From Salvelinus alpinus (lineage: Eukaryota; Chordata; Actinopteri; Salmoniformes; Salmonidae), in NCBI RefSeq assembly GCF_045679555.1, contig NC_092092.1, positions 23,984,969-24,048,968 of the forward strand: a stretch of 64,000 bases of DNA, written 5' to 3'. Every line of letters starts with the position of its first letter. The first letter of the stretch is position 1. Below are positions 11,545-24,333 of the stretch, piece after piece. Under the pieces are notes generated by a model, which did no database searches, was not told the DNA's origin, and saw nothing but the letters and a program-made list of their open reading frames with translations. The position numbers were made by a program, and so were the translations under genes.

Positions 11545-11630
11545 GGCTTTTTACTATTCTACGATGTAGAATAGTAAAAATTAAGAAAAACCCTTGAATG
11601 AGTAGGTGATCTAAACTTGACCAGTGGTGT
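11545..11630. mobile_element. Terminal fragment of a third Tc1 family
   Basis: GTAGAATAGTAAAAATTAAG followed by AACCCTTGAATGAGTAGGTG matches the end of the element at 16686-18212. Only this end remains. Confidence 0.6.
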
Positions 11631-11749
11631 ATATTTACAACAACAAAAAATGTATGGGGGATTGGAAATGATGCAGACAATTACATTGGTGGAAGCCACA
11701 ATATTAAAGTGGCTTCAAACCCTCTCATTGGCCAATACATAGCATCAGC

Positions 11750-13960
11750 AATTTTTATTTATTTAACCTTTATTTAACCAGTCAGGCCAGTTGAGAACAA
11801 GTTCTCATTTACAACTGCGACCTGGCCAAGATAAAGCAAAGCAGTGCGACAAAAACAACACAGAGTTACACATAGGATAAACACACGTACAGTCAATAAC
11901 ACAATACAAAAATCTATATACAGTGTGTCCAAATGTAGTAAGATTAGGGAGGTAAGGCAATAAATAGGCCATACTGGCGAAATAATTGCTATTTAGCATT
12001 AACACTGGAGTGATAGATGTGCAAGTAGAGATACTGGGGTGCAAAAGAGCAAAACTAAATAACAATATTGGGATGCGGTAGTTGGGTGGGCCATTTACAG
12101 ATGGGCTGTGTACAGGTGCAGTGATCGGTAAGCTGCTCTGACAGCTGATGCTTAAAGTTAGTGATGGAGAAGTCTCCAGCTTCAATCATTTTTGCAATTC
12201 GTTCCAGTCATTGGCAGCAGAGAACTGGAAGGAACTGTAAGGAAAGGCGGCCAAAGAGGAGTTGGCTTTGGGGATGACCAGTGAAATAAACCTGCTGGAG
12301 CGCGTGCCTGCGTGTTGCTATAGTGACCAGTGAGCTGAGATAAGGTGGGGCTTTACCTAGCAAAGACTTATATAGATGACCTGGAACCAGTGGGTTTGGC
12401 AACGAATATGGGCCAGCCAACGAGAGCATACAGGTCGCAGTGGTGGGTAGTATATGGTGGGTAGTATATGGGGCTTTGGTGACAAAATGGATGGCACTGT
12501 GATAGACTACATCCAACTTTCTGAGTAGAGTGTTGGAGGCTATTTTGTAAATGACATCGCCGAAGTCAAGGATCGGTAGGATAGTCAGTTTTATGAGGGT
12601 GTTTACCAGCATGAGTGAAAGAGGCTTTGTTGCGAAATAGGAAGCAGATTCTAGATTTAATTTAGAATTGTAATTACTTAATGTGAGTCTGGAAGGAGAG
12701 TTTACAGTCTAACCAGACACCTAGGTATTTGTAGTTGTCCACATATTCTAAAGTCAGAACCGTCCAGAGTAGTGATACTAGACGGGCGGGCGGGTGCGGA
12801 CAGCGATCGGTTGAAAAACATAAATTTAGTTTTACTAGCATTTAAGAGCAGTTGGAGGCCACGGAAGGAGAGTTGTATGGCATTGAAGCTCGTTTGGAGG
12901 TTTGTTAACACAGTGTCCAAAGAAGGGCCAGAAGTATACAGAATGGTGTCGTCTGCATAGAGGTGGATCAGAGAATCACCAACATCATTGATGTATACAG
13001 AGAAAAGAGTCGGTCAGAGAATTGAACCCTGCGGCATCCCCATAGACTGCCAGAGGTCCGGACAACAGGCCCTCCGATTTGACACACTGAACTCTATCTG
13101 AGAAGTAGTTGGTGAACCAGGCGAGGCAGTCATTTGAGAAACCAAGGCTGTTGAGTCTGCCGATAACATGGAACCCAAACCGGCTGCACGCGTGCGCTGT
13201 CGTGCATACATTTATTTTGTCCCCCTACACCAAACGCGATCACGACACGCAGGTTAAAATATCAAAACAAACTCTGAACCAATGACATTAATTTGGAGAC
13301 AGGTCGAAAAGCATTAAACATGTATGGCAATTTAGCTAGTTAGCTTGCACTTGCTAGCTAATTTGTCCTAATTTGCTAGCTTGCTGTTGCTAGTTAATTT
13401 GTCCTGGGGTATAAACATTGAGTTGTTATTTTACCTGAAATGCACAAGGTCCTCTACTCCGACAATTAATCCACACATAAAACGGTCAACCGGAGCGTTT
13501 CTAATCATCTCTCCTCCTTCCAGGCGTTTTCATCTTTGAACTTATATGGTGATGGCATCTACACTTTCATAGTATTACCACGACAACCGGCAAAACAGTT
13601 CGTCTTTCAATCACCCACGTGGGTATAACCAATGAGGAGATGGCACGTGGGTACCTGCTTCTATAAACCAATGAGGAGATGGGAGAGGCAGGACTTGCAG
13701 TGCGATCTGCGTCAGAAATAGGAATGACTTCTATTTTAGCCCTTGGCAACGCAGACGCTCGTTGGCGCCCGCGAGCAGTGTGGGTGCAATAATTGAATAA
13801 CATGGATTTCTAAATTGATTTTGCAACGCTCGCACACGTGATGTGTCCGGTCTGGTCAGCATGTTAGAATGTAGTGATTGACAGAGTCGAAAGCCTTGGT
13901 CAGGTCGATGAAGACGGCTGTACAGGGTTTATATACATCATTGTTCAATGCTCTTAGTTG
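11750..13960 (-). mobile_element. Decayed non-LTR retrotransposon with reverse-transcriptase remnants
   Basis: Minus-strand reading gives successive RT pieces in shifted frames: a DLTKAFDSVNH-like segment at about 13870-13915, an SMGMPQGSIL motif near 13014-13060, a YADDTILY-type active site near 12940-12965, LLLNASKTKFMFFNRS at about 12800-12860, and a C-terminal region at 12208-12612. The 3' end is on the left. A 689-bp element interrupts it at 13171. Many stops make it a pseudogene; the clade is not fixed. Confidence 0.75.
13171..13859. mobile_element. 689-bp non-autonomous DNA element inserted in the LINE
   Basis: The LINE sequence is interrupted exactly here and CATG flanks both sides (13167-13170, 13860-13863). 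The ends are related in inverted orientation (CCAAACCGG... and CCAGACCGG... followed by an ACGTGTGCG/GCGTGCG segment). Inside, ACCAATGAGGAGATGG occurs twice (13629, 13669). No transposase is visible and the superfamily is unassigned. Confidence 0.5.
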
Positions 13961-15210
13961 TTGCGGAAATTGGAGCGGCAGTTAACATGCAACCAATATC
14001 ATGGTTCTATTCAAAGTTCAAAGAAGGATCTACTTGAAGAAAAAACAGAGTGCCCCTGGAGGCCAGGGTCGTATGCACACTAAAGCAAACTGTAGCAAAG
14101 CGGTTTGCAACGGAAACCGTTTGTCACGTTAAAATGTTTTGCGACATGAACAGTTTGCTACGCTGTGCACTAATAACTACGACCCATGGGTCAGCCTTGG
14201 CATAGTTACCCTGGAGCAGATTAAGGGTTAAGTTCCCTGCTCAAGGACATAACAGAAGGAGAGGGTATCCAGAATACACTTCTTACCAAATATTCCCAAT
14301 CAACCTGATTTCACTACCACCGGCAAAACGATAGGGATTAAGCTCTAACTTTATTAACCAATCAACCTGAGAAGTGACTAAATTACAGCCAACATAGATA
14401 GTTTTAATTGCCTTATGGCAGTAATAAATTATAATTATAATTCACTGTAGCTCTGCTGCCTTTGAAGCAACAGAATAGTTTATTGTATTTCACACACTGT
14501 GTGGAAGAGCAATTCAGAGGTATCCATATGAATAGAATATATCATACTTAAATTGTTCAGCTGTTCGGTTAAGACAGACATTCTTCCTCTGGAATGCACA
14601 ATGGAATACACAGTCCAATTCAGAACTGGCTCTGCAGCACAGTCCTAGCTAATCGTATGTTGAATTTACAGTAAAGGTGGTCAGTTAAGTGGTAGGCCTA
14701 TCTTTTGCCTCACAGGTTCTGTCCAGTGTTCAACTCTTACCATGTGGCTTATCAGGTGAATGTCTGCGAAAGACAGACCCACCTGTGGTACATTAAGTCC
14801 AGAGTGACGTCGGTCTCACTGCCTAATCTATGGTGGGGGGGGGAGAAAATTTGACTAACCCAGATCCTGAAATGTCATATGGGCGAAACGAGTGCCAGTG
14901 AAGGCTTTTCCAGCGATCAATGGTAGAGAAAGAGAGACAGACACACAGAGTGAGAGAGTGTGAGAGAAAGAGAGCTAGCGAGCAAAACCAGGCTACACCG
15001 GACTAGTGTAATATGTTGACTGTCAACATTAGAATGTACAACATGCCTGATTGGATATTGGCTATTGGCTATTGATTCTGTGTTACATTTGTTCTTGAAA
15101 GGCAATGCAGCTTAATTATGTATTGCATTTTACAGTTAGTTGTTCCTCACTATTTATCCGATACAGTCAGGTTGGAAGTAGATTTCATTTATTCCTGTTA
15201 CAGGACCTCT
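13961..15210. other. Intergenic sequence with simple repeats
   Basis: No gene was recognised. A run of Gs lies near 14834-14842 and a GA/GT-rich low-complexity stretch at about 14920-14985. The rest is unassigned. Confidence 0.4.
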
Positions 15211-15790
15211 CAGGGGCGTCATGCACCCCAAAAATCTGAGGGGGCACAAAGTACATAAGGGTGGCTGGGGAGTGGTCCGGAGGGGAGCTATGGCCATAAG
15301 GCCATTTTGCATTTTTCAAACACCTGAAACAGCTTTTTCCTGCAGTCTGGAGCCATAATCATTATGCTTAATTCTGTCCAAAATATGTTTATCATCTTAG
15401 CATACCTCTTGAGCTGTCTGTGGTTCATTTTTTAAAAGCTTAATATGCTTCTCTGCTAAAATCTGGGTAAAATATATATTCCTTTGAGTCTTATTTAGTA
15501 ATTGCTTGCTATTCTAGTCTAGTCTAGTCTACCAACCTTACCAGGCATGCCAGCTAAGATAGTTAGACAGGCTAGCTGCTCTAACTTGATTGATAGCCTG
15601 AAATTGATTCTGGTAGCTAGTTATGAGTTTGGGAACCAATCTGGGCTAGCTAAAGCCAACTTCATAAACATTCTAGGTGGCTAGTAGTATTAGAGAAACA
15701 ACAAAAAACATTTTTTTACAGGACAAATCTCAGGGGGCATGTGCCCCAAAGATTTGGATGGGCCAAATCATTGAATCCCTATTAATTCAA
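15211..15790. mobile_element. hAT-like non-autonomous element, start clear, end approximate
   Basis: It begins CAGGGGCGTCATGCACCCCA and then shares the CTGAGGGGGCACAAAGTA subterminal region with the copy at 1-119. The interior holds no ORF. The right edge is only estimated, from a second TCAGGGGGCATGTGCCCC stretch at about 15730. Confidence 0.4.
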
Positions 15791-16685
15791 TAGGATCTCT
15801 GTGGACCTAGTTGTAAAGATTTGTCATTTACCTTTAAAAATGTGCCCCTTTTATTATTTGTTATTGTGGCATAAACACAACCATTCATGATTTCATCTGA
15901 TTGTTTGACAATCACTTCAAAAAGGGCTCCACTCGCAACATATTTCCAGCCTCCAAACACTGGTGAATGGAGAGAGACATCTGTTACACAAAACATCAAA
16001 AAGTGTAATGACATTTGGCCACAATTTATGCATCAGTGTTCTCATCGAACCACATCGTATTTTGGAGCATATACCACCTGTTTACTATGCCTCTGACATG
16101 CGGTAATGATAAATAATGGTGTAGTTCTTTTGATATTTTGTTGGAATTATTGCGATAGTGGCGTACCGCCACTATTTGTTTTGCCGGAATGCCGTACCGA
16201 ATTGGCTCACTTTCACCCCTAGATACAGTATGATCAATACTTGTTGCATAACAGTATTACATTTGATTGGAATATGACTTAATGGAGGTGGGCCCATGAT
16301 TACACTAATTATAGCAGACTATAGGCTCCATCAGGGGGATCTGACATCATTTGGTTGGAATGACAGAGATGCGGGGAAAGGATTAGATTGTGTATGAGAT
16401 CAGATCCTCTTCATGTAGACTGTAGTGTGCTCTAATTTGTGTAATCATGGGCTGACCTCCATGTGTGGCATGCCAAGGGCCTTTGGCATTAAGTGAGGCT
16501 AATGACGCAGGGACTGCCAGGGATTGCCATTGTTGACGTGCTCTATGGTACTTCTTTTTAATTTCCCTCTGAAAACTGACAAAAAAAGTATTATTCTATA
16601 TGCTATAGCCTATGTGATTGTAGGACCATATTTGAAATGTTGGTTTGCTGAATTAGAATGACATCTGATAACATGAAATTATATA
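15791..16685. other. Upstream intergenic region of gngt2
   Basis: No coding or transposon signature was found. GGATTA, a CRX/OTX-type core, occurs near 16380, but a six-base motif is weak evidence. Confidence 0.3.
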
Positions 16686-18212
16686 CAGTACCAGTCAAAA
16701 ATTGACACCTACTCATTCCAGGATTTCTTTCTTTTGACTATTTCCTACATTGTAGAATAATAGTGAAGACATCAACACTATGAAATAACATGGAATCATG
16801 AAGTAACCATAAGTGTTTAAAATCAAAATATATTTTATATTTTACATTCTTCAAAAGTAGCCACCCTTTGCCTTGATGGCAGCTTTGCACACTTTTTGCC
16901 TTCTCTCAACCAGCTTCATCATCTGGAATGCATTTCAACTAACAGGTTTGTGTTGTTTAATGTGGAATTTATTTCCTTCCTAATGCATTTGAGCCAATCA
17001 GTTGTCTTGTAGTGGTGGTATACAGAAGATAGTCCTATTTGGTAAAAGACCAAGTCCATATTATGGCAAGAACAGCTCAAATAAGTAAAGAGAAACAACA
17101 GTCCATCATTACTTTAAGACATGAAGGTCAGTCAATACGATACATTAAGAACTTTGAAAGTTTCTTCAAGTGCAGTCACAAAAACCATCAAGTGCTATGA
17201 TGAAACTGGCTCTCATGAGGACCGCCACAGGAAAGGAAGACCCTGAGTTACCTCTGCTGCAGAGGATAAGTTAATTCGAGTTACCAGCCTCAGAAATTGC
17301 AGCCCATATAAATGCTTCACAGAGTTCAAGTAACAGACATCAACATCAGCTGTTCGGAGGAGACTGCGTGAATCAGGCCTTCATGATCAAATTGCTGCAA
17401 AGAAACCACTACTAAAGGACACCAATAAGAAGAAGAAACTTGCGTGGACCAAGAAACACGAGCAATGGACATTAGAACGGTGGAAATCTGTCCTTTGGTC
17501 TGTTGAGTCCAAATTTGAAATTTTTGGTTCCAACCGCCATGACTTTGTGAGATGCAGAGTAGGTGAACGGATGATCTCTGCATTTGTAGTTCCCACCGTG
17601 AAGCATGGAAGAGGTGTGATTGTGTGGGGTGCTTTGCTGGTGACACTGTCTAATTTAGAATTCAAGGCACACTTAACCAGCATGACTACCACAGCATTCT
17701 GCAGCAAAACGCCATCCCACCTGGTTTGCGCTTAGTGGGACTATCATTTGTTTTTCAACAGGAAAATGACCCAACACACCTCCAGGCTGTGTAAGGGCTA
17801 TTTGACCAAGAAGGAGAGTGATGGAACGCTGCATCAGATGACCAGGCCTCCACAATCACCCGACCTCAACCCAATTGAGATGGTTTGGGATGAGTTGGAC
17901 CGCAGAGTGAAGGAAAAGCAGCTAACAAGTGCTCAATATATGTGGGAACTCCTTCAAGACTGTTGGAAAAGCATTCCAGGTGAAGCTGGTTGAAAGAATG
18001 CCAAGAGTGTGCAAAGCTGTCAAGACAAAGGGTGGCTACTTTGAAGATTCTCAAATATATTTTGATTTGTTTAACACTTTTTTGGTTACTACATGATTCC
18101 ATACGTGTTATTTCATAGTGTTGATGTATTCATTATTATTCTACAATGTAGAACATAGTAAAAAAAGAAAAACCATGGATTGAGTAGGTATCCAAACTTT
18201 TGGCTGGTACTG
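16686..18212 (+). mobile_element. Tc1 element of a third family, transposase broken
   Basis: The ends are CAGTACCAGTCAAAA and, inverted, CAGTACCAGCCAAAA, both next to TA (16684-16685, 18213-18214). Transposase remnants run from about 17066 to 18030 on the plus strand. The end of the DDE domain is readable in the 17748-17993 frame as SPDLNPIEMVWDELDRRVKE. Stops and frame changes upstream show it is inactive. It sits about 0.4 kb ahead of the inferred first exon of gngt2. Confidence 0.9.
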
Positions 18213-18668
18213 TATGTACAGTATATACACAGTTGAATACATGTTATGTACAGTTTATGTACATACAGACATTCTACGTGATAGCCTATGACGCCCCCCT
18301 GAACTGCACAGGACCCAATTGCTTGTTATGACAATACCACCCACTCAGTGTCCGAATCCTCTAAGATGGTACATACACATTGATTTTATGTGTGTTCGTC
18401 GCATCCCGCTCAGGGTGCTAGTGTTGAGGATTCGTAGGTTTACAGCCCCTTGATTGTTTAATTAGATCATAGAGGATTGGTGAAAATCCTGTACCGACCT
18501 CTCCCCAAAGCAAAGCCTACCTGGATCAGCTTTGCAGCTGAAGAGGGGTGAGGTGGAGACCCATCAGCGAGTCAGTCAATGCAGTTACTGTCTATCATAA
18601 AGCAGCTTACAATAGCCAAGCCCCTAGGAGCTAAGACTCTCTCTGTTGGATACCCCACCATTCAACAG
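18213..18668 (+). promoter_or_regulatory. Putative gngt2 promoter and non-coding first exon
   Basis: A good donor (CAACAG|GTAAGA, exon end 18668) lies upstream of the coding exon, whose acceptor is at 18977/18978, so a 5' UTR exon probably ends here. A homeodomain-type TAATTA (18459-18464) and several GGATT cores lie within about 200 bp, which would suit photoreceptor CRX/OTX regulation. That is inference from short motifs. The transcription start is not determined. Confidence 0.4.
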
Positions 18669-18982
18669 GTAAGAGCTGGGTTACTTTAATTCTTGTGTAT
18701 TCCTTTTATTTCTGATTAACATTGTCTGTTTAGAGTTGATGTAGTCCGTTTTGGTTAGATAAATATTTTTATCAGATGAATGTGCAACAATTAGAGCAAC
18801 AATAGAAACAAAAGGATATGGATTGAAAATGTTGAGAAAGAGAAACTTGAATTGATGAGCCTCCATTAATTGATTAGTCTACATTACTCATCTGCCAGTG
18901 ATGCTCTAGCTGTCTAAATACCACATCTATTCCTGTTTTCCTACTAACCTTTTTCTGGGTACATTTTCCTTTCAAAGGCAAG

Positions 18983-19523
18983 ATGGCTCGTGATATGTCT
19001 GATAAGGAAATCCTGCAAATGGAGCTGGATCAGCTAAAGATTGAAGTTAGCACAACACGCACAGCTGTGAGTATCTCTTTACAATATTACATCATATCTG
19101 AAGTGAAATGTTACCAAATCATAGAACATGTATCATGAAAGATGGCAGTGCAACAGTGTTCTATTTGATTTAGATTGCAATAAATCAATATAAGTTTCAT
19201 AGAAAGATGGTTACAAGGAGTGAAAGAAACATTTGTAAGAATGTACAGTTAAATACTGCATTTTGTATTTCCTGTTGTACTGCAGATGAATGAACATTTC
19301 ATTTTTTATGTAACCACAAAACAAGCAAAGATATCGTGGAGTATTCTCTTGTATGAGAAAAGTATTCTCATTATTTTGCTCTTCACATCACCAGGTGTCA
19401 GTAAATTGCAAGGAGACAATGGAATGGGTGGAGGCCCAAACAGAGGGCGACCCACTCATAAAGGGCGTGTCAGATGACAAGAACCCCTACAAGGGTGACA
19501 AGGGCGGCTGCATTATAACCTAG
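18983..19523 (+). CDS. gngt2: Transducin gamma subunit, cone type (gngt2-like)
   Basis: Two coding exons, 18983-19066 and 19395-19523, join at phase 0 with GT/AG borders and encode 70 residues, the size of vertebrate G-gamma subunits. The first exon (MARDMSDKEILQMELDQLKI, then EVSTTRTA) is the helical segment that pairs with G-beta. The second holds the conserved DPLIKGVSDDKNPYK block and ends GGCIIT. The terminal CIIT is a CAAX box: the Cys would be prenylated to anchor the beta-gamma dimer in photoreceptor membranes. The N-terminal MA.D(L/M)S and the VEAQ segment fit GNGT2 (cone) better than GNGT1 (rod); other gamma subunits are less likely. Thr at the last position is unusual, since mammalian transducin gammas end in Ser. 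The ATG is close to the acceptor (exon begins 18978), so the 5' UTR is largely in an upstream exon. Confidence 0.88.
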
Positions 19524-19754
19524 AATACACAAACCCAGGGAAAAGAAGCCACACATTTTGATTTAATGAGAAACAGTGGAGGGCATTCAAACAAATATGT
19601 AATCTGATATTTGGACAGACAGAAAGACAGCGCAGAGACAAAAGGACAACTACAACATTTGTGGTGATGTTGTATTGTTACAAGATGCCAGATTTCCCTT
19701 TTCACCATCTCTGGATATTTTCTGTTGATATCATTGTGTCTCTGTCAAATTGTA

Positions 19755-19760
19755 AATAAA
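19755..19760 (+). terminator. Polyadenylation signal AATAAA of gngt2
   Basis: AATAAA lies about 230 bases after the gngt2 stop, in TTGTAAATAAACACATC. It is the first canonical signal downstream. Confidence 0.6.
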
Positions 19761-20293
19761 CACATCTAGCTGTGTAAGGCTGTTACCTAGCTCATCTTGT
19801 GGTGTTATTCACTTTACTCTGCTAAATTAAAAGCACCTTCATTGTGATTAGTCTTCTTGCTGCTTGATGAAACTATAACAAATATTGGGGTATAGTAAGT
19901 ATAATAGTTTACATGTATACTATGTATGGAAAGTATAGTATACACATTTAAACTTGAACAGTCTACGGGAGTCGGGACAGTATCATGATGAGACGATTGA
20001 ATATCACACGAACAGTCACACCATGGAGAAACTGTTTCGCCTTACTAAAACAAGTGACTAAACATGCCCTTCACCTTCTTCTGTGATACCTGACAGTTGT
20101 AAATGTAATCTCAGTAGTTCTTAGTTAATGTACAATAGGATCTATGAGTCAGGACAAGGAGGGGACCTTCTGGGCCTCTACTTTATAGCTGCCTCCTAAC
20201 CTCCAAGTACTTAGCTTATAACCAGTACTACATTTTAAGTTTTTCATCTACTTAGACCAAATGTCACCCTCTTGAAAACTGTACACACACACA
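19761..20293. other. Intergenic, nothing recognised
   Basis: No coding or repeat signature beyond a short CA run (20284-20293) just before the next transposon. Confidence 0.4.
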
Positions 20294-21240
20294 CCCGTTC
20301 AAAAGTTTGGGGTCACTTAGAAACGTCCTTGCTTTTGAAGAAAAGCATATTTTGTCCATTAAAATAACATCAAATTGATCCGAAATACAGTGTAGACGTT
20401 GTTAAATGTTGTAAATGACTATTGTAGCTGGAAACTGCAGATTTTTTTATGGAATATCTACATAGGCGTACAGAGGCCCATTATCAGCAACCATCACTCC
20501 TGTGTTCCAATGGCACGTTGTGTTAGCTAATCCAAGTCTATCATTTTAAAAGGCTAATTGATCATTAAAAAACCATTTTGCAATTATGTTAGCACAGCTG
20601 AAAACTGTTCTGATTAAAAAAAAACATAAAACTGCACCGGGGCCTCCCACTCCTCTTTCTATTCTAGTTTGAGCCAGTTTGTGTTGTTCTGTGAAGGGAG
20701 TAGTACACAGCGTTGTATGAGATCTTCAGTTTCTTGGCAATTTCTCACATGGAATAGCCTTCATTTCTCAAAACAAGAGTAGACTGATGAGTTTCAGAAG
20801 AAAGGTCTTTGTTTCTGGCCATTTTGAGCCTGTAATCGAACCCACAAATGCTGATGCTCCAGATACTCAACTAGTCTAAAGGAGGCCAGTTTTATTGCTT
20901 CTTTAATCAGAACAATTTTCAGCTGTGCTAACCATAATTGCAAAAGGGTTTTCTTATGATCAATTATCCTTTTAAAATGATAAACTTGGATTAGCTAACA
21001 CAACGTGCCATTGGAACACAGGAGTGATGGTTGCTGATAATGGGCCTCTGTACACCTATGTAGATATTCCATTATTATTATTATTTTTTTTAAATCAACC
21101 GTTTCCAGCTACAATAGTCATTTACAACATTAACAATGTCTACACTGTATTTCTGATCAATTTGATGTTATTTTAAATTGACAAAAAAATGCTTTTTCAG
21201 AAACAAGGACATTTCTATGTGACCCCAAGCGTTTGAACAG
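20294..21240 (-). mobile_element. Internally deleted Tc1 element (fourth end type)
   Basis: The ends are inverted copies: GTTCAAAAGTTTGGGGTCAC at the left and, reverse-complemented, GTTCAAACGCTTGGGGTCAC at the right. Both subterminal regions carry ATTTACAACATT and TGTCTACACTGTATTT-type segments. On the minus strand a short N-terminal transposase remnant is readable (MARNKDLSSETHQS..., about 20650-20824). The catalytic part is missing, so this is a deletion derivative of about 0.95 kb. Confidence 0.8.
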
Positions 21241-22746
21241 TAGTAATATATATATCTCATGTGTAAGCTGTGATGCTTTACAATTCTGGTATAAAGAATT
21301 TGGAAACTAGGTAACTGATGCAAAACGTGTGCAAGTCCACCTTTTCACTCTTTAAATTATAATTTGTCTTAAACAATGACATGTGCAGCTCATCACATGA
21401 AGATCTTGGAATGCACCAGTCAGAGTTTAGAGAAACTGTCTTGAAAATATAGGAAACCACAGTACAAACACATTGCAATATACTCCAAAACACAACCATT
21501 GAACCAATACTTCAACCTATAGGTCAGTGTTATAATATAAAAGGGTAATTGGTCAAGTGGTTCACTACTGAAGCTGACAGCACCTTCAGCTCAACCAGAC
21601 TAATTGCTTTAACAGCAACAAAACACACAGCTTACTGTAAGCTGTGAATCCTCTGTTAGTGTGTGGCAGTGGGTCAAAGTGTATTCTAGTACTTGCACTG
21701 CAGACACAGGCCTTATAGCAGACCAGCCAACATGGAAAAAGTGCTAGATCAAACTATGATGGGGTGATATACAAAGTTAGGCTCATTGCATGTAAAATTG
21801 CGATTTTTTTAAGGCTAATTTCAACAGGTTAAAGTTAAAGTCTGGTGAAAATGGGCATAATGGAAATAGTAATAGATTTGGGTCAAAATCCTGAAATTCT
21901 CAAACTGAGTGGAATAACAAACAAACACTTAGACCGTGGAATGGATGGATTTATAGTTACTTTTCATATAGTTATGCTTTAAGACAAGCAAATATACAGA
22001 AAGGATGACAATTCTGATGACGTAGACCCTCTTAGAAAACTGTGGGAGACCCAATTGAACCAGGATTATTAACCTTGTAAGAATCTGACTTTCTGGGCCA
22101 GAAATATTGAAACTGTAATGCTGTTTTTAAGGGCTAAAACATACAAGTAGCCAAATAGGATAGTCAAAGATTCTGAGCAAATTTCCTACATTAACTGAGA
22201 AGGGTCCTTGGTGGTGCTACAGTTGAAAACATTTGAATGTTCATCCTTTCTGTATTTGCTTGTCTTATTAAAGCATAATAAACTGTATGAAAACATTGTC
22301 ATGTGTAGTTGTTCAATTTCTGTATCACCCATGTACAGTATAGTTCAAAGTCAACATCTACTTGTTTTAGGACTTCAAAGTCCATGAGTAGATTATCAGC
22401 ACTTTGCATTTTCTTATCAGTTGGATAAGTGGAGGCTTGTGGGCCTCAATACATAACAATGACAATGAGTGATTTTAGTGTCACCAGAAATTGAATATGA
22501 ATTTACTCATTTTGAATTGAAAATGTATTTAAAATTCAGAATTTCTTTGTTGCAATCATTAAATTGAACAACTTAATTCATAAATTGAACTTGAATGAAT
22601 ATTGCATTCAGTTTTCAAATTCAACTTTAATTGAATGTTCAAATTGAATATATATATATATATATTCAGTTTCAATATGGTAGGTATTTCATTCATTGTC
22701 TGTGTATCATGTTTACAAATGATCATCTCAAATTTATCAAAGTATA
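21241..22746. repeat. Unassigned region with a fold-back repeat (21961-22008 / 22241-22294)
   Basis: TTTTCATATAGTTATGCTTT and the following AAGACAAGCAAATATACAGAAAGGATGA segment recur inverted at 22241-22294 with small indels. The two arms enclose about 230 bp, a MITE-like shape. A TA microsatellite lies at about 22649-22665. No gene was seen. Confidence 0.4.

Positions 22747-24333
<1,587 letters not shown>

Noticed and set aside
22649-22665. TA run, and TA tail at 32675-32715, as regulatory sites
   Set aside because: Simple microsatellites; the second is the tail of a SINE.
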